From Gp6-AA40 sp036802945 (GTDB lineage Bacteria; Acidobacteriota; Vicinamibacteria; Vicinamibacterales; UBA2999): DNA of 64,000 nucleotides. Every line of letters begins with the position of its first letter. Positions within the stretch are counted from its first letter, which is position 1. The stretch spans positions 1 to 64,000 of the forward strand of contig DAIRVG010000004.1 in assembly GCA_036802945.1 (NCBI GenBank), given 5' to 3'. A program made the position numbers and the translations under genes. Below the pieces are notes generated by a model, which was given only the letters and a program-made list of their open reading frames with translations, was not told the origin of the DNA and searched no databases. Below, one piece after another: positions 49,405 to 58,693 of this stretch.

Positions 49405-52338
49405 CTAGAACGTCGTCCGGAACCCGAACTGCGCCGTCCGGGGCTGGAACGCGATGTTCGAGTCGTACTGCGGCTGCCGGAAGTTCGCTGCCGCCTCGTT
49501 CGTCACGAACGCGTTGTAGTTCGCGTGATTGGCGATGTTGAACACTTCCGCGATCCCGTCGAGCGTTATCCGACCGTTCAGCCTGAAGCGCTTCTGCAGC
49601 CGCACGTCGACGCGATGCAGATCCGTGCGATTGAAGCTGTTGCGCTCGATGAGTGTGCCGTCGCGGCGCAGCCGGTTGGCCGAGCCGGTGATGCCCGCAT
49701 TCGTGCCAACCAGGCTCGCGGTGGTGGACGAGCCCAAGCCGAGCACGTCCAAGCCGGAGGTCGACGTCAACTTCCCGTTGTCCGCAAAGAAATACAGGCC
49801 GCTCAACTGGAAGCCCACCGGCAGCTCCCAGATGCCGTTGAGCGTGGCGCGGTTCCGCTGATCACCGTTGAGGAACCGCTGGTCAACCAGCAGCGGGTGC
49901 AGCGTCATCGGCGCGTCGCACGTGAAGACGCCCGGCGACGGGTTGGTCATCGGGTAGTTGCAGCCCTTGTCGCGGTTGATCGGCGCATACTGATATTCGT
50001 AGGCGAACTGCAGCAGATAAGTCGCCGACAGCTGGAAGTGGTTAGCCATCCGCTTGGTCAACTCCATCTGCAGCGCGTAGGACGTGGGGCCGTCCGGCTG
50101 CACGACGTTCTGGTTCACCGCGCCCCACCCGGTGATGGGCCGGCGCGTGAGATCCGTGAACGGATAGTTGGCGCCGGTCGCGGGGTTGTAGGCCAGGTTC
50201 ACGTCCATGATGCTGACGACGTCCTTGTTTTTCGTGTAGACGAAGTCCGTCGCCAGCGAGATCGCTGACCCGAACTGCCGCTGCACACCGATGTTGGCCT
50301 GGTTGGTGTACGGCAGATTCGAATTGATCGACGGGAGCGTCAGGAACGGCGAGCGCTGGTTGGAGGTCGCCACCGCCTGCGCATAGGTGGGAATCGGGCC
50401 GTTGAACGGATTCATCGGGAAGTCCGGACGACCGTCGTAGTTCACCTGGATGTTCGCCACCTGTGCGTCCACGCGGTACGCGTGCGACGAGTTGACCGCG
50501 CCACCCGCGAAGAGTCCCCAGCCGCCGCGCGCGACCGTGCGATCGTTGATGCTGTAGGCGAACCCGAGGCGCGGCTGGAAGTTGTTCGTGTCGATCGGCC
50601 GCACGGGCACCCACCGATCGAAGGGCAGATCTTCGGCCCACGTGCCCTTGATGTAGTCGTAGCGGACGCCCAAGTTCATCGTCAGCTTGCCGCGCGTCCA
50701 GTCGTCCTGCAGCCAGGTCGCGAAGCTGCGAATCGGGCTGTCCACGTGGAAGTCGCCGACGGCGAGCTGATAGAACCGGACGCGCTGCGTTTCCCCGGCT
50801 GGGCTCACGAGTCCGTTGAGGTTCCACGAGGAGACATCGTTGTAGACGGGGAAGAGCGCCTCGACATTGCTCGGAATATTCCCACCCTGCGCATCGAGTG
50901 TGCCGCCGCAGTTGATGCACAGGAAGATCGGCGAGCTGCTGTGAATGTATTCGGCACCCGTCTTGATGTCGTGCCGCCCGCCCTGGACGAACGAGAACGT
51001 CAGGTCGTCGCGAACGCTCGGTCCGCCGTCAGTGAGATCTTGGGGCGACCGCGTGTGCGCCTGGCCGACCGTGTAGCCACGGAGGAGGATCCGGGGCGTG
51101 CCGTGCGTGAAACCCGCCGCCGCCTGCGGATGATTCGGCCAGTTCACAACCGGGTTCGTCTGCCACCAGTATCGTCCCCAGCTGTAAGCGACCTCGTTGA
51201 CCGCCGACGCGTTCAGGACACGCGTGAGCCGGGCCGTGATGTCGTTGGACGTCTTCGGCACGGAACTCGGCGATGAGGGATGGATGATGCTGCCGCCGGC
51301 CCAGCGCGCGTCGTACGGATCCCACGAGCGCACCAGGTTCTGGCGGTAGGTGAAGTGCGTCTTCGGCGAGAACTGGATGTCGAGCCGGCCGCCGCCCTTC
51401 TTCTCCGTGTAGGTGCCCTGCAGGTTGATGTTGAAGGCCGGGTACGGCGTCGTGTACGGCCGCGTGTACGGCGAACGCTCGTACTCGTAGTTCAGGAAAT
51501 AGTGAATGCGATCCCGCCTGATCGGTCCGCCAAACGTCACACTCAACTGCTGGTTCGAATACGGCAGCACCTTCTTCTGGATGAAGTCCTCCGCGTTGAA
51601 CTTGGCGTCGCGGAAGTAGCCGGCGAAGCTCCCCGCCGGGGCGTTCGTTCCCGATTTCGTGATGGCGTTGACCTGGATGCCCGTCGATCGCCCCTGCCGC
51701 GCGTCGAACCGGTTCGTGATCACCTCGAACTCGGCGATCGTGTCCTTGCTGAAACGCGGCTGGCCGAAACTGGTGGCGATCAGCTGCGTCACCTGCTGGC
51801 CGTCCACGTTCAGCTGAAAGCTTGCCGCCGGCGTCTCGGCCACGAAGTTCTGGCGGCTGCCGGCGGCTAACAGCGTGAGATCCATGAAGTTGCGTCCGTT
51901 GAGAGGCAGGTCCTGCACCTGCCGCGAGTCGATATTGCTTCCCAGGTTCGACTGCGTGGTGTCGACAAGCGGGGCTTCGCCGGTCACCGTCACCGACTCC
52001 TGCAATGTCGCGGGCGCCATCTGCAGGTTCAGCACGGCCTGCTGGCCGACCTGCACCTGCACGCCGCCCCGATCTATCGTCGCGAAGCCGGCGAGCTCCG
52101 CCGCAATCCGGTACCCGCCGATGCGCACGGTCATCAGGTACTTTCCCGTTGAATCCGTGACGGCTTCGAAGCTGTTTCCGGTCGCTTCGTTGACGGCGCG
52201 CACGACGACGCCCGGCAGCACGCCGCCGGTCGCATCGGTGATGGTGCCGCTGATTGCCGCTTCCTGCGCATAGGCGCTGATTGGCAGCAATAGCATTGAG
52301 ACGAGTACCAGGAGCCGACGGAACGAACTCGGTTGCAT
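49405..52338 (-). CDS. Large TonB-dependent receptor with carboxypeptidase-regulatory-like domain (second copy)
   Basis: 977 residues from ATG 52338 (GGAGG six bases upstream); a TTG just before it is not needed. Signal peptide 1-25 (PISAYAQ). Regulatory-like domain about 27-110 (AISGTITDATGGVLPGVVVR), plug about 115-230 (VTVTGEAPLVDTTQSNLGSN, LPLNGRNFMDLTLLAAGSRQ), barrel to the terminal FRTTF. It belongs to the same class as 35112-38045 and by chance has the same length, but sequence outside the family motifs differs. Upstream of the DUF6152 unit on the same strand with a 90-bp gap. Ligand unknown. Confidence 0.9.
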   Translation of the reverse strand: MQPSSFRRLLVLVSMLLLPISAYAQEAAISGTITDATGGVLPGVVVRAVNEATGNSFEAVTDSTGKYLMTVRIGGYRIAAELAGFATIDRGGVQVQVGQQAVLNLQMAPATLQESVTVTGEAPLVDTTQSNLGSNIDSRQVQDLPLNGRNFMDLTLLAAGSRQNFVAETPAASFQLNVDGQQVTQLIATSFGQPRFSKDTIAEFEVITNRFDARQGRSTGIQVNAITKSGTNAPAGSFAGYFRDAKFNAEDFIQKKVLPYSNQQLSVTFGGPIRRDRIHYFLNYEYERSPYTRPYTTPYPAFNINLQGTYTEKKGGGRLDIQFSPKTHFTYRQNLVRSWDPYDARWAGGSIIHPSSPSSVPKTSNDITARLTRVLNASAVNEVAYSWGRYWWQTNPVVNWPNHPQAAAGFTHGTPRILLRGYTVGQAHTRSPQDLTDGGPSVRDDLTFSFVQGGRHDIKTGAEYIHSSSPIFLCINCGGTLDAQGGNIPSNVEALFPVYNDVSSWNLNGLVSPAGETQRVRFYQLAVGDFHVDSPIRSFATWLQDDWTRGKLTMNLGVRYDYIKGTWAEDLPFDRWVPVRPIDTNNFQPRLGFAYSINDRTVARGGWGLFAGGAVNSSHAYRVDAQVANIQVNYDGRPDFPMNPFNGPIPTYAQAVATSNQRSPFLTLPSINSNLPYTNQANIGVQRQFGSAISLATDFVYTKNKDVVSIMDVNLAYNPATGANYPFTDLTRRPITGWGAVNQNVVQPDGPTSYALQMELTKRMANHFQLSATYLLQFAYEYQYAPINRDKGCNYPMTNPSPGVFTCDAPMTLHPLLVDQRFLNGDQRNRATLNGIWELPVGFQLSGLYFFADNGKLTSTSGLDVLGLGSSTTASLVGTNAGITGSANRLRRDGTLIERNSFNRTDLHRVDVRLQKRFRLNGRITLDGIAEVFNIANHANYNAFVTNEAAANFRQPQYDSNIAFQPRTAQFGFRTTF

Positions 52339-52491
52339 CAATTTCCTCCAGGCGGGATGACTAAGGCGATCGGCAACTTGGATGGACGGGCCGGGTTATA
52401 CCACCCTAGTCCCAGTGGAGTCAACGACTTGCACGGCTCGATTGCCTGCGAATTCGACAGTCGCCGACCATCCCGTCCGGCGCCGAAACGA

Positions 52492-53436
52492 CTAAAAGGC
52501 GTTGCCGAGGTACGGCAGCATGCGGCCGAAATAGATCACACCGACCCACAGAAAAATCTGCGACGCCGCGACAAGCTTCGCCGAGGACGGCGCGTCTTCT
52601 CCCTTCCCCAACGCCCAGACATCATCGAAGAGCGTCAGGTACAGGACGTTGGCTCCAGCGAGCAGCATGAAGAGTACTTTCCAATGGAAGGACGCGTTGT
52701 CGACGTACTGAAACGCCTGCCCGATGAAAAACAGCATGCCGGTGACCGAGTTGATGACGAAGCCCAGGACCCCCCAGGGCAGCAACCGGTGAACGTCCAC
52801 GAACGCGGCGTTTCTCATGAGTCCGAGGATGCGCAGATTGCCCACGAGGACGACGCCGAACAGCAGACTGAGCCCGATGAAATGGAGTGCTTCGAGAGAA
52901 GGCCACGCCATCGGGTGGCTGAATTGATATTTCGCGATGAATGCGGTCTTGAGGACTGCGGGCGCGAGCGCGCCCTCCCCGGCCTGCGTTGCACCAGCGG
53001 GCATGATCTCGGGGTGGGTTATCTCGCCCCCGAGATTCGCGGCACTCGCCATGAGCGCCACCGTTACTACCCCGAGCGCGAGGACTGTTGGCGCCGACCA
53101 GCGCGCGGTCCCTGTGGGCTTGCGACCCTGCCATAAGCCAAACCACGCGACGACGCCGGTTGCCTCCATGAAAATGAGCGCAAGAAGCGCCGCGCTCTGA
53201 TGCTGCTCGACCAGAGGTGCCGAGATGCCCGGACGATCTTTCAGCGCTCTCTGCGCAGAGTAGCCGGTCATGTAGGTTGGCAGCGACACCAGCGCGATCG
53301 CGAAAAAGATCGCGAGACTCGCGCGCGTCAGTTCGTTGCTTTTCTTTGCGAACGCGAGCAGAAGGAGGCCGAGCGCGACGACCGTGCCGATGGTTGGAAC
53401 GTGATTGAGCAGCAGATGAAGATGCACCAGATTCAT
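52492..53436 (-). CDS. Multi-pass membrane protein (DUF2231-like N-half, DUF6644-like C-half)
   Basis: 314 residues, ATG 53436. About eight membrane helices. The N-half begins MNLVHLHLLLNHVPTIGTVV with conserved His residues of DUF2231-type proteins. The C-half (about 170-310: LEALHFIGLSLLFGVVLVGN, LRILGLMRN, GFVINSVTGMLFF) resembles the 157-residue protein encoded 18 bp upstream (FVLNFVTGSLLF). Histidines in helices could bind haem or metal, but this is speculation. The two genes form an operon. Function unknown. Confidence 0.75.
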   Translation of the reverse strand: MNLVHLHLLLNHVPTIGTVVALGLLLLAFAKKSNELTRASLAIFFAIALVSLPTYMTGYSAQRALKDRPGISAPLVEQHQSAALLALIFMEATGVVAWFGLWQGRKPTGTARWSAPTVLALGVVTVALMASAANLGGEITHPEIMPAGATQAGEGALAPAVLKTAFIAKYQFSHPMAWPSLEALHFIGLSLLFGVVLVGNLRILGLMRNAAFVDVHRLLPWGVLGFVINSVTGMLFFIGQAFQYVDNASFHWKVLFMLLAGANVLYLTLFDDVWALGKGEDAPSSAKLVAASQIFLWVGVIYFGRMLPYLGNAF

Positions 53437-53454
53437 AGGGGTCTCTCTTGCTCG

Positions 53455-53928
53455 CTAACCAAAATAGGCAATAAGGCGACCAGTGGTGATGACGCCGATC
53501 CAGACACCGAGCGAGACCAGGGCAAGCGCCCTCAAATGGGCCGGAATGACGCCATCGCTCGCGTCGCTGTCCACAAACCTCCGCATTGGAAACAGCAGAA
53601 TCACGCCCACCAGAATGAGCGCCAGCTTTGCGTAGTACATGGGAACGTACCCGGTGGTCGTCGCGTGCGCGGCAAACAGGAGGCTGCCGGTGACGAAATT
53701 CAGCACGAAGCCGCCCCAGAAAATCTTGAACAGCACCCGCAGCGAGGAGACGGGCAACGGACGTCCAACGCCAAGCAACCGGAGCCCGATGATGAACGCC
53801 GCACCCGCCGACAGCCCCATGCCGACACTGTGGAGGAAGAGAACCGTTGGGAAACCCCAGATCGAATCAGATTCAGAAACCCAGGTTGGTACCGACTGGC
53901 TTTGCAGCCATTCGAAAAACGATTCCAT
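53455..53928 (-). CDS. Four-helix membrane protein (DUF6644-like)
   Basis: 157 residues, ATG 53928 (MESFFEWLQSQSVPTWVSES). Four hydrophobic helices. TVLFLHSVGMGLSAGAAF carries a His, and LRLLGVGRP plus GGFVLNFVTGSLLFAAHAT match the C-half of the 314-residue neighbour. First gene of the two-gene unit, 18 bp before the next. Members of this family often sit near oxidoreductases in acidobacteria and proteobacteria (recollection, not searched). Function unknown. Confidence 0.72.
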   Translation of the reverse strand: MESFFEWLQSQSVPTWVSESDSIWGFPTVLFLHSVGMGLSAGAAFIIGLRLLGVGRPLPVSSLRVLFKIFWGGFVLNFVTGSLLFAAHATTTGYVPMYYAKLALILVGVILLFPMRRFVDSDASDGVIPAHLRALALVSLGVWIGVITTGRLIAYFG

Positions 53929-54031
53929 GCATGGTCCTGTGGAGTAGGCGCCTCAAACGACGCGGGCACACACATATCACAATGCGGCGCGCGTCCGCGC
54001 GGCAGCACGTCAGAGTGAGGCGGCCGTCTCC

Positions 54032-55114
54032 CTATTGACCAACCATCTTGAACCTCTGAATCCGCTTGCCCCGGTTTTCCGCGACGTAGATATTGCCCTT
54101 GGAGTCGACCGCTATCCCGTGAGCCTGCTCGAATTGTCCCGGGAAGGCCCCGGCGCCATTGCCCACCGTCGACAGGATCTTTCCGGTCTGGCGGTCGATC
54201 ACTTCGATCTCTGAATTGTTTTGGTTGATGACGTACATCAGCCGCTGATTCTGATCGGGAGAAAAGTCGATCGCGACAACCGACCCGCCGCTCTCTATGC
54301 GTTTGCCATCTTTGGGAGACGTGTACGGCTTCCATGGGACGTCGATGTTCTTCACGAAGCGGCCCATCTTGTCGTACACCTGTATCCGGCTTTGCTGCCG
54401 GTTGCAGACATAGACAAACCCGTCATTCGCGATGGTCAGACAATGCACCGTCTCCATCCCCTCCGGCTGCCATTGGCGCAGGAAACGTCCCGTACGATCC
54501 ATCACCGCGACGCGACGGTTGCCGCCAGCGCCTTCGCCATCGGACACGAACACCTCTCCGTTTTGCCGATCGACAAAGATGCTGGATGGCATGAAGAATT
54601 GAGCGGCGTTGGAATTGAGCGGCTTACCCTTGGGCGTGCCGTCGGAGGAATCAAACACCCCCTTCTTGCCGATCTGAAGCAGGAGCTTGCTTCCGTCGTG
54701 CGAATACTTCTGCACCATTCCCGAAGGGGCGCTGCCGATCCATACGTTGTTGTCCTTGTCGAAATGACAACTGTGGAGGCGATCTTCAAGGAGATTCTTA
54801 TCCCCCCATGAATTGACCACCTTGCCCGCCGGATCGATCTCAATCATCAGCGGAGCGAGATGCCCCGCGTTCAGGTCCCCCTCCAGCACGTCCTGGCGAT
54901 TCAGGAGGAGCACATGGTCCTGAGCGTCCACACAGACTCCTCCCAGCCCTCCAATCACCCATCGGTCCGGAAGCGGTTTTGGCCAGGAGAGATCGACCTC
55001 GTACCGAGGGGCACCAGCCTGTCCCTGCGATGAGGGCGCCCCAACGATCGCCGCCGCGATGACAAACAGCGCGCATGTTCCCGCTCTCACGACGACACTT
55101 TGTTTCATCTTCAT
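54032..55114 (-). CDS. Exported NHL-repeat beta-propeller protein
   Basis: 360 residues from ATG 55114, after GGAGAAGG; ATG 55108 is an alternative. Signal peptide to about 30. Six NHL-type blades, e.g. GLGGVCVDAQDHVLLLNRQD, SCHFDKDNNVWIGSAPSG, PSSIFVDRQNGEVFVSDGEG, HCLTIANDGFVYVCNRQQSR and AHGIAVDSKGNIYVAENRGK. NHL propellers include binding proteins and peptidyl-hydroxyglycine lyase-like enzymes; no catalytic signature was recognised. Divergent from the dehydrogenase at 55256. Confidence 0.85.
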   Translation of the reverse strand: MKMKQSVVVRAGTCALFVIAAAIVGAPSSQGQAGAPRYEVDLSWPKPLPDRWVIGGLGGVCVDAQDHVLLLNRQDVLEGDLNAGHLAPLMIEIDPAGKVVNSWGDKNLLEDRLHSCHFDKDNNVWIGSAPSGMVQKYSHDGSKLLLQIGKKGVFDSSDGTPKGKPLNSNAAQFFMPSSIFVDRQNGEVFVSDGEGAGGNRRVAVMDRTGRFLRQWQPEGMETVHCLTIANDGFVYVCNRQQSRIQVYDKMGRFVKNIDVPWKPYTSPKDGKRIESGGSVVAIDFSPDQNQRLMYVINQNNSEIEVIDRQTGKILSTVGNGAGAFPGQFEQAHGIAVDSKGNIYVAENRGKRIQRFKMVGQ

Positions 55115-55198
55115 AACCTTCTCCTGCACCTGCTAAGACACATCCTGGAAGATGGGGTTGGTGGCGACTATAGGGCGGCGTGTGATGAGCGTCAAGAA

Positions 55199-55233
55199 AT
55201 AGGGGGAAGGGGGAAGGGGGAAGGGGGAAGGGG
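55199..55233. repeat. Heptamer array (gggggaa unit)
   Basis: Five near-perfect GGGGGAA steps in the divergent gap before the hydroxyacid dehydrogenase. On the plus strand it is a purine-rich run that could act as an extended ribosome-binding region. Confidence 0.85.
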
Positions 55234-55255
55234 ATTGAGGGTAGTATCGTCCGCG

Positions 55256-56209
55256 TTGCGCGTAGCAATCCTCGACGATTACCAGGACGTCGCGCTGGCG
55301 ATGGCGGATTGGGCAAGCCTGGGACAGGACGTCTCGGTGCAGGCGTTTCGCCACCCGCTCGGCAGCGAAGATGCTATCGCCGAGCGCCTCCGTGACTTCG
55401 ACATCATCGTTGCCATGCGCGAGCGCACACCGTTTCCGGCGTCGTTGCTCGCACGCCTGCCGTCGCTGAAACTGCTGGTCACGACGGGGCGGCGCAACGC
55501 GGCCATCGATCTCAAGGCAGCGGCGGCAAGGGGCGTCCCGGTGTCAGGGACCGCTACGATGCCAATGCCCCCCGTCGAGCTCACATGGGGCCTGATCCTG
55601 GCGCTCGCCCGTAATATCCCGGAAGAAGCCGCGTCGATGCGTCATGGCACGTGGCAGACGACGATCGGCGTGGGACTTCACGGCAAGACGCTTGGCGTCA
55701 TTGGTCTCGGACGGCTGGGCAGTGAAGTCGCCCGGATAGGCACGGCGTTTGGCATGAACGTCGTGGCATGGAGCCAGAATCTCACGACCGAGACGACCGG
55801 CCCGCTTGGTGTGGAGCTCGTTGACAAGGGCGCGTTGTTCCAGCGCGCCGATGTCGTGACGATCCATGTGGTGTTGAGCGCCCGGACGCGACATCTCGTT
55901 GGCGAAGGTGAGCTTGGGGCTATGAAGCCGTCCGCGTTCCTCGTGAACACTGCGCGCGGCCCGATCGTCGACGAGCGGGCGTTGCTGGCCGCGCTCCGGA
56001 CCCGCCGTATCGCGGGCGCCGGCCTCGATGTCTATGACGAGGAGCCGCTCCCGGCCGACCACCCATTGCGGCGTCTCGATAACGTCGTGCTCACGCCGCA
56101 CCTCGGCTACGTCACGGTCGAGAACTATCGCGTCGCCTACGCGGACGCAGTCGAAAACATCCGCTCGTTTCTCGCCGGCACTCCGCTCCGGGTCATCCAC
56201 GCGCAGTAG
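55256..56209 (+). CDS. D-2-hydroxyacid dehydrogenase (NAD-dependent)
   Basis: 317 residues from TTG 55256 (LRVAILDDYQDVAL); TTG 55235, directly after the gggggaa array, is an alternative, and no ATG is suitable. NAD-binding motif VIGLGRLGSEVARIG (about 150-164). Catalytic Arg in NTARGPIVDE, Glu in YDEEPLP and His in TPHLGYVT, all in the expected order. Family members act on D-lactate, D-glycerate, phosphoglycerate or formate-like substrates; the enzyme here resembles the broad-specificity group. Followed 75 bp on by the MHS transporter gene, suggesting import and oxidation of a hydroxy acid. Confidence 0.85.
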   Translation: MRVAILDDYQDVALAMADWASLGQDVSVQAFRHPLGSEDAIAERLRDFDIIVAMRERTPFPASLLARLPSLKLLVTTGRRNAAIDLKAAAARGVPVSGTATMPMPPVELTWGLILALARNIPEEAASMRHGTWQTTIGVGLHGKTLGVIGLGRLGSEVARIGTAFGMNVVAWSQNLTTETTGPLGVELVDKGALFQRADVVTIHVVLSARTRHLVGEGELGAMKPSAFLVNTARGPIVDERALLAALRTRRIAGAGLDVYDEEPLPADHPLRRLDNVVLTPHLGYVTVENYRVAYADAVENIRSFLAGTPLRVIHAQ

Positions 56210-56284
56210 GCCATGTGCATCTGATCGTCCTGCCTGGCACCCGCGCGCACCAGAAGACTGGTGTCTCGGCATAGACTTTCTCTC

Positions 56285-57579
56285 GTGACTGATACCGCCT
56301 CAGAGCTCGTCGTTCGCAAAAACCGCCTTCGCGCCGTCGTTTCGTCCTCCGTTGGCACGACGATCGAGTGGTACGACTTCTTCCTGTACGGCGTCGCGGC
56401 CGCCACGGTGTTCCCGCAGAAGTTCTTCCCCGGCTCCGATCCGTTCATCGCGACGATGTTGTCGTTCTCGACGTATTTCGTCGGGTTCCTCGCTCGGCCT
56501 GTTGGAGCGGCGCTCTTCGGCCACTTTGGCGACCGCATCGGCCGAAAGGCGCTGCTGGTCACGACGTTGGTGTTGATGGGTGTGGCGACGACCGGGATAG
56601 GGCTGGTGCCGTCGTACGAGTCGATCGGCAACTGGGGTGCCGTGCTGCTGACGATCGGCCGCGTGTTGCAGGGCATCGCGGTCGGCGGCGAATGGAGCGG
56701 TTCGGTGCTGATGGCCGGCGAGTGGACGTCGCCGAAGTCGCGTGGCTTCACGACAAGCTTCGCGCAGGTCGGAGCGCCTGCCGGCATGGTGCTCGCCAAC
56801 GGGGCACTTGGACTGATGTCGGCGGTCACCGACGAGCAAGGGTTTCTCGACTGGGGATGGCGGCTGCCATTCCTGGCGAGCGTGGTCCTCGTGCTGGCGG
56901 GTTTCTACATCCGGATCGGCGTGCACGAAACGCCGGTCTTCCAGGCGCTCAAGGACACCGGAACGCTGTCGAAGGCACCCCTTGTGGAAGTATTCCGACG
57001 CAACTGGCGCCAGATCATCCTGACCGCCCTGCTCCGCACCGGTCAGCAGGTGCCCTTCTACATTTTTACGACCTACATCATCACGTATGCCACGCAGCAG
57101 CTTGGCTTCAGCCGCGGCCAGATCCTGAACTTCGTGATGATCCAGGCGTCGATCTCGCTGCTGACGATCCCGCTTGCCGGCCATTTGTCGGATCGCTTTG
57201 GCCGGCGGCGCATCACCGCCATTGGATGCGTGTTGATGATGGTGTACCCGTTCATCTACTTTGGCGTGCTCGACACACGGTCGATCGGGCTCGCGTTCCT
57301 GGCGATTGCGATCGCGTTACCCATCCACGACCTGCAATACGGGCCGCAGGCGGCATTCATCGCGGAGAGCTTCCCCGGATCGCTTCGTTACAGCGGCTCC
57401 TCGCTGGGCTATCAGCTCGCGTCGATCACCGCGGGCGGTCCCGCGCCAATCGTCGCCGCACTGCTGTTCCGTGAGTACGGGACGTCGACGGCAATCGCGG
57501 TCTACATCGCGATTTCCGCGCTCATCAGCCTTGTGTGTGTGTTCCTGCTGCCGGACAATGCGGGAGAAGGCGACGCGGA
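56285..57579 (+). CDS. MFS transporter, metabolite:H+ symporter (MHS) type (3' partial at gap)
   Basis: About 432 residues visible from GTG 56285; a GTG at 56261 is an alternative. SSVGTTIEWYDFFLYGVAA is the signature start of MHS proteins (shikimate, ketoglutarate and proline/betaine type). The loop motif GHFGDRIGRKALL and its repeat GHLSDRFGRRRIT are intact. Twelve helices are nearly complete when the N-run begins after NAGEGDA, so only a short cytoplasmic tail is missing. Likely proton-driven import of an organic acid. Convergent with the MBL gene beyond the gap. Confidence 0.88.
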
Positions 57580-57679
57580 NNNNNNNNNNNNNNNNNNNNN
57601 NNNNNNNNNNNNNNNNNNNNNNNNNNNNNNNNNNNNNNNNNNNNNNNNNNNNNNNNNNNNNNNNNNNNNNNNNNNNNNN
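57580..57679. other. Assembly gap (100 N)
   Basis: Exactly 100 N between two converging genes whose last few codons are missing. The true length is unknown. Confidence 0.98.
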
Positions 57680-58590
57680 GCGCGCGTGCGCCAATAGCGC
57701 GCGAGGCCGCGCCAGTTGAATTCCATCGGTCCCACGCACTCCATGGGCCCCACTTCTGTCTCCGGCACCGAGCGCCGGATGTACGCCTCGATCTCCGATC
57801 GGAAATTCGCGTATTTCATCGCTTCCGGCTCGTCGCCCTCGAGCGCACGGCGAGCCATCTCCGCCACCTCGCTCAGGCTGGCCTCGAATCGATCGAGGTG
57901 AGCGCTCGCGCCGTGGTACGGGCCAAAGTGTGTGATAAACAGCGTTTCCGGTTTCCAGGCACGGATCTTCGCAAGGCTCCCGGCCCACGCCTCCAGATCG
58001 ATGTCGGGCGGTGGGGTCGGAGGCAGTGTGAACAGGGTCGGGCCAAATCGAATACCACCCGTGTCGCCTACCCACGCGATGCCTGTCGCGTCGTCGAAGA
58101 AGCTGACGTGATGGGAGGCGTGGCCCGGCGTGTACTGCACGTCGAAGGTCCGTGACGCCGCGGTGATCCGCTCACCGCCACGCAGCACCGTCATATTCGA
58201 ATCGGGCACGGGAATCACTGGACCCCAGAGCCGCGCCACCCCTTCGACGCCCCAAAGCTGGTTTGCGCTTTTGACCAGCTTTGAGGGATCGATCACATGC
58301 GGCGCGCCCTTCTCGTGCACGAACACCTTGATTGCGGGGTTGTCCTTCACGAGCAGGCCGGTGACACCAGCGTGATCCAGATGAATGTGCGTGAGCAGAA
58401 TCGACTGGATGTCCTTGACGGCAATCCCCTGCCGCGCGAGGTCGCCGCGCAGCGTGTCAGCGCAGGAGCCTGGACCGGGGTCGATGAGGGCGACGCCGGC
58501 GGCGCTTGTGTAGATGCCGGTCGCGATCGCGCGCGGGGTGTCGCAGAAATTCAGATCGATGAAGGAAATATCTGAGGTAATCGATGGCAC
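57680..58590 (-). CDS. Metallo-beta-lactamase-fold hydrolase (3' partial at gap)
   Basis: About 303 residues visible. GTG 58590 gives MPSITSDISFIDLNF; further in-frame codons upstream belong to a heptamer array. Di-metal motif HIHLDH (68-73), then TPGHASHH, WVGDTGG and a C-terminal FITHFGPYHG supplying the other ligands. No signal peptide, so cytoplasmic. Similar to glyoxalase-II-like and lactonase-like hydrolases. The end GLARYWRTR runs into the N-gap, so only a few residues are missing. Convergent with the MHS transporter. Confidence 0.85.
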
Positions 58591-58610
58591 TCCCACGGAG
58601 TGTAACGCAA

Positions 58611-58693
58611 ACGCCCAACGCCCAATTCCCAACTCCCAAGGTGATTTCGCTCCATAACGCCGTGGGCGTCGGAAGTTGGAGGTTGGGAGTTAG
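58611..58693. repeat. Heptamer array with C-rich and G-rich arms (cccaact / gggagtt unit)
   Basis: C arm about 58611-58641 (CGCCCAATTCCCAACTCCCA) and G arm about 58661-58693 (GGAAGTTGGAGGTTGGGAGT). The last unit, GGGAGTTAG, contains the stop codon (58690-58692) of the M48 protease gene. Confidence 0.85.

Noticed and set aside
35112..52338. The two 977-residue receptors as a recent duplication
   Set aside because: Equal length appears to be chance. Outside the shared family motifs the sequences differ strongly, so they are old members of one large family.
57502..58632. Frames reading through the N-runs, joining the MBL gene to sequence beyond the gap
   Set aside because: The N-run length is arbitrary, so no frame can be carried through it. 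The sequence beyond belongs to the convergent transporter gene.
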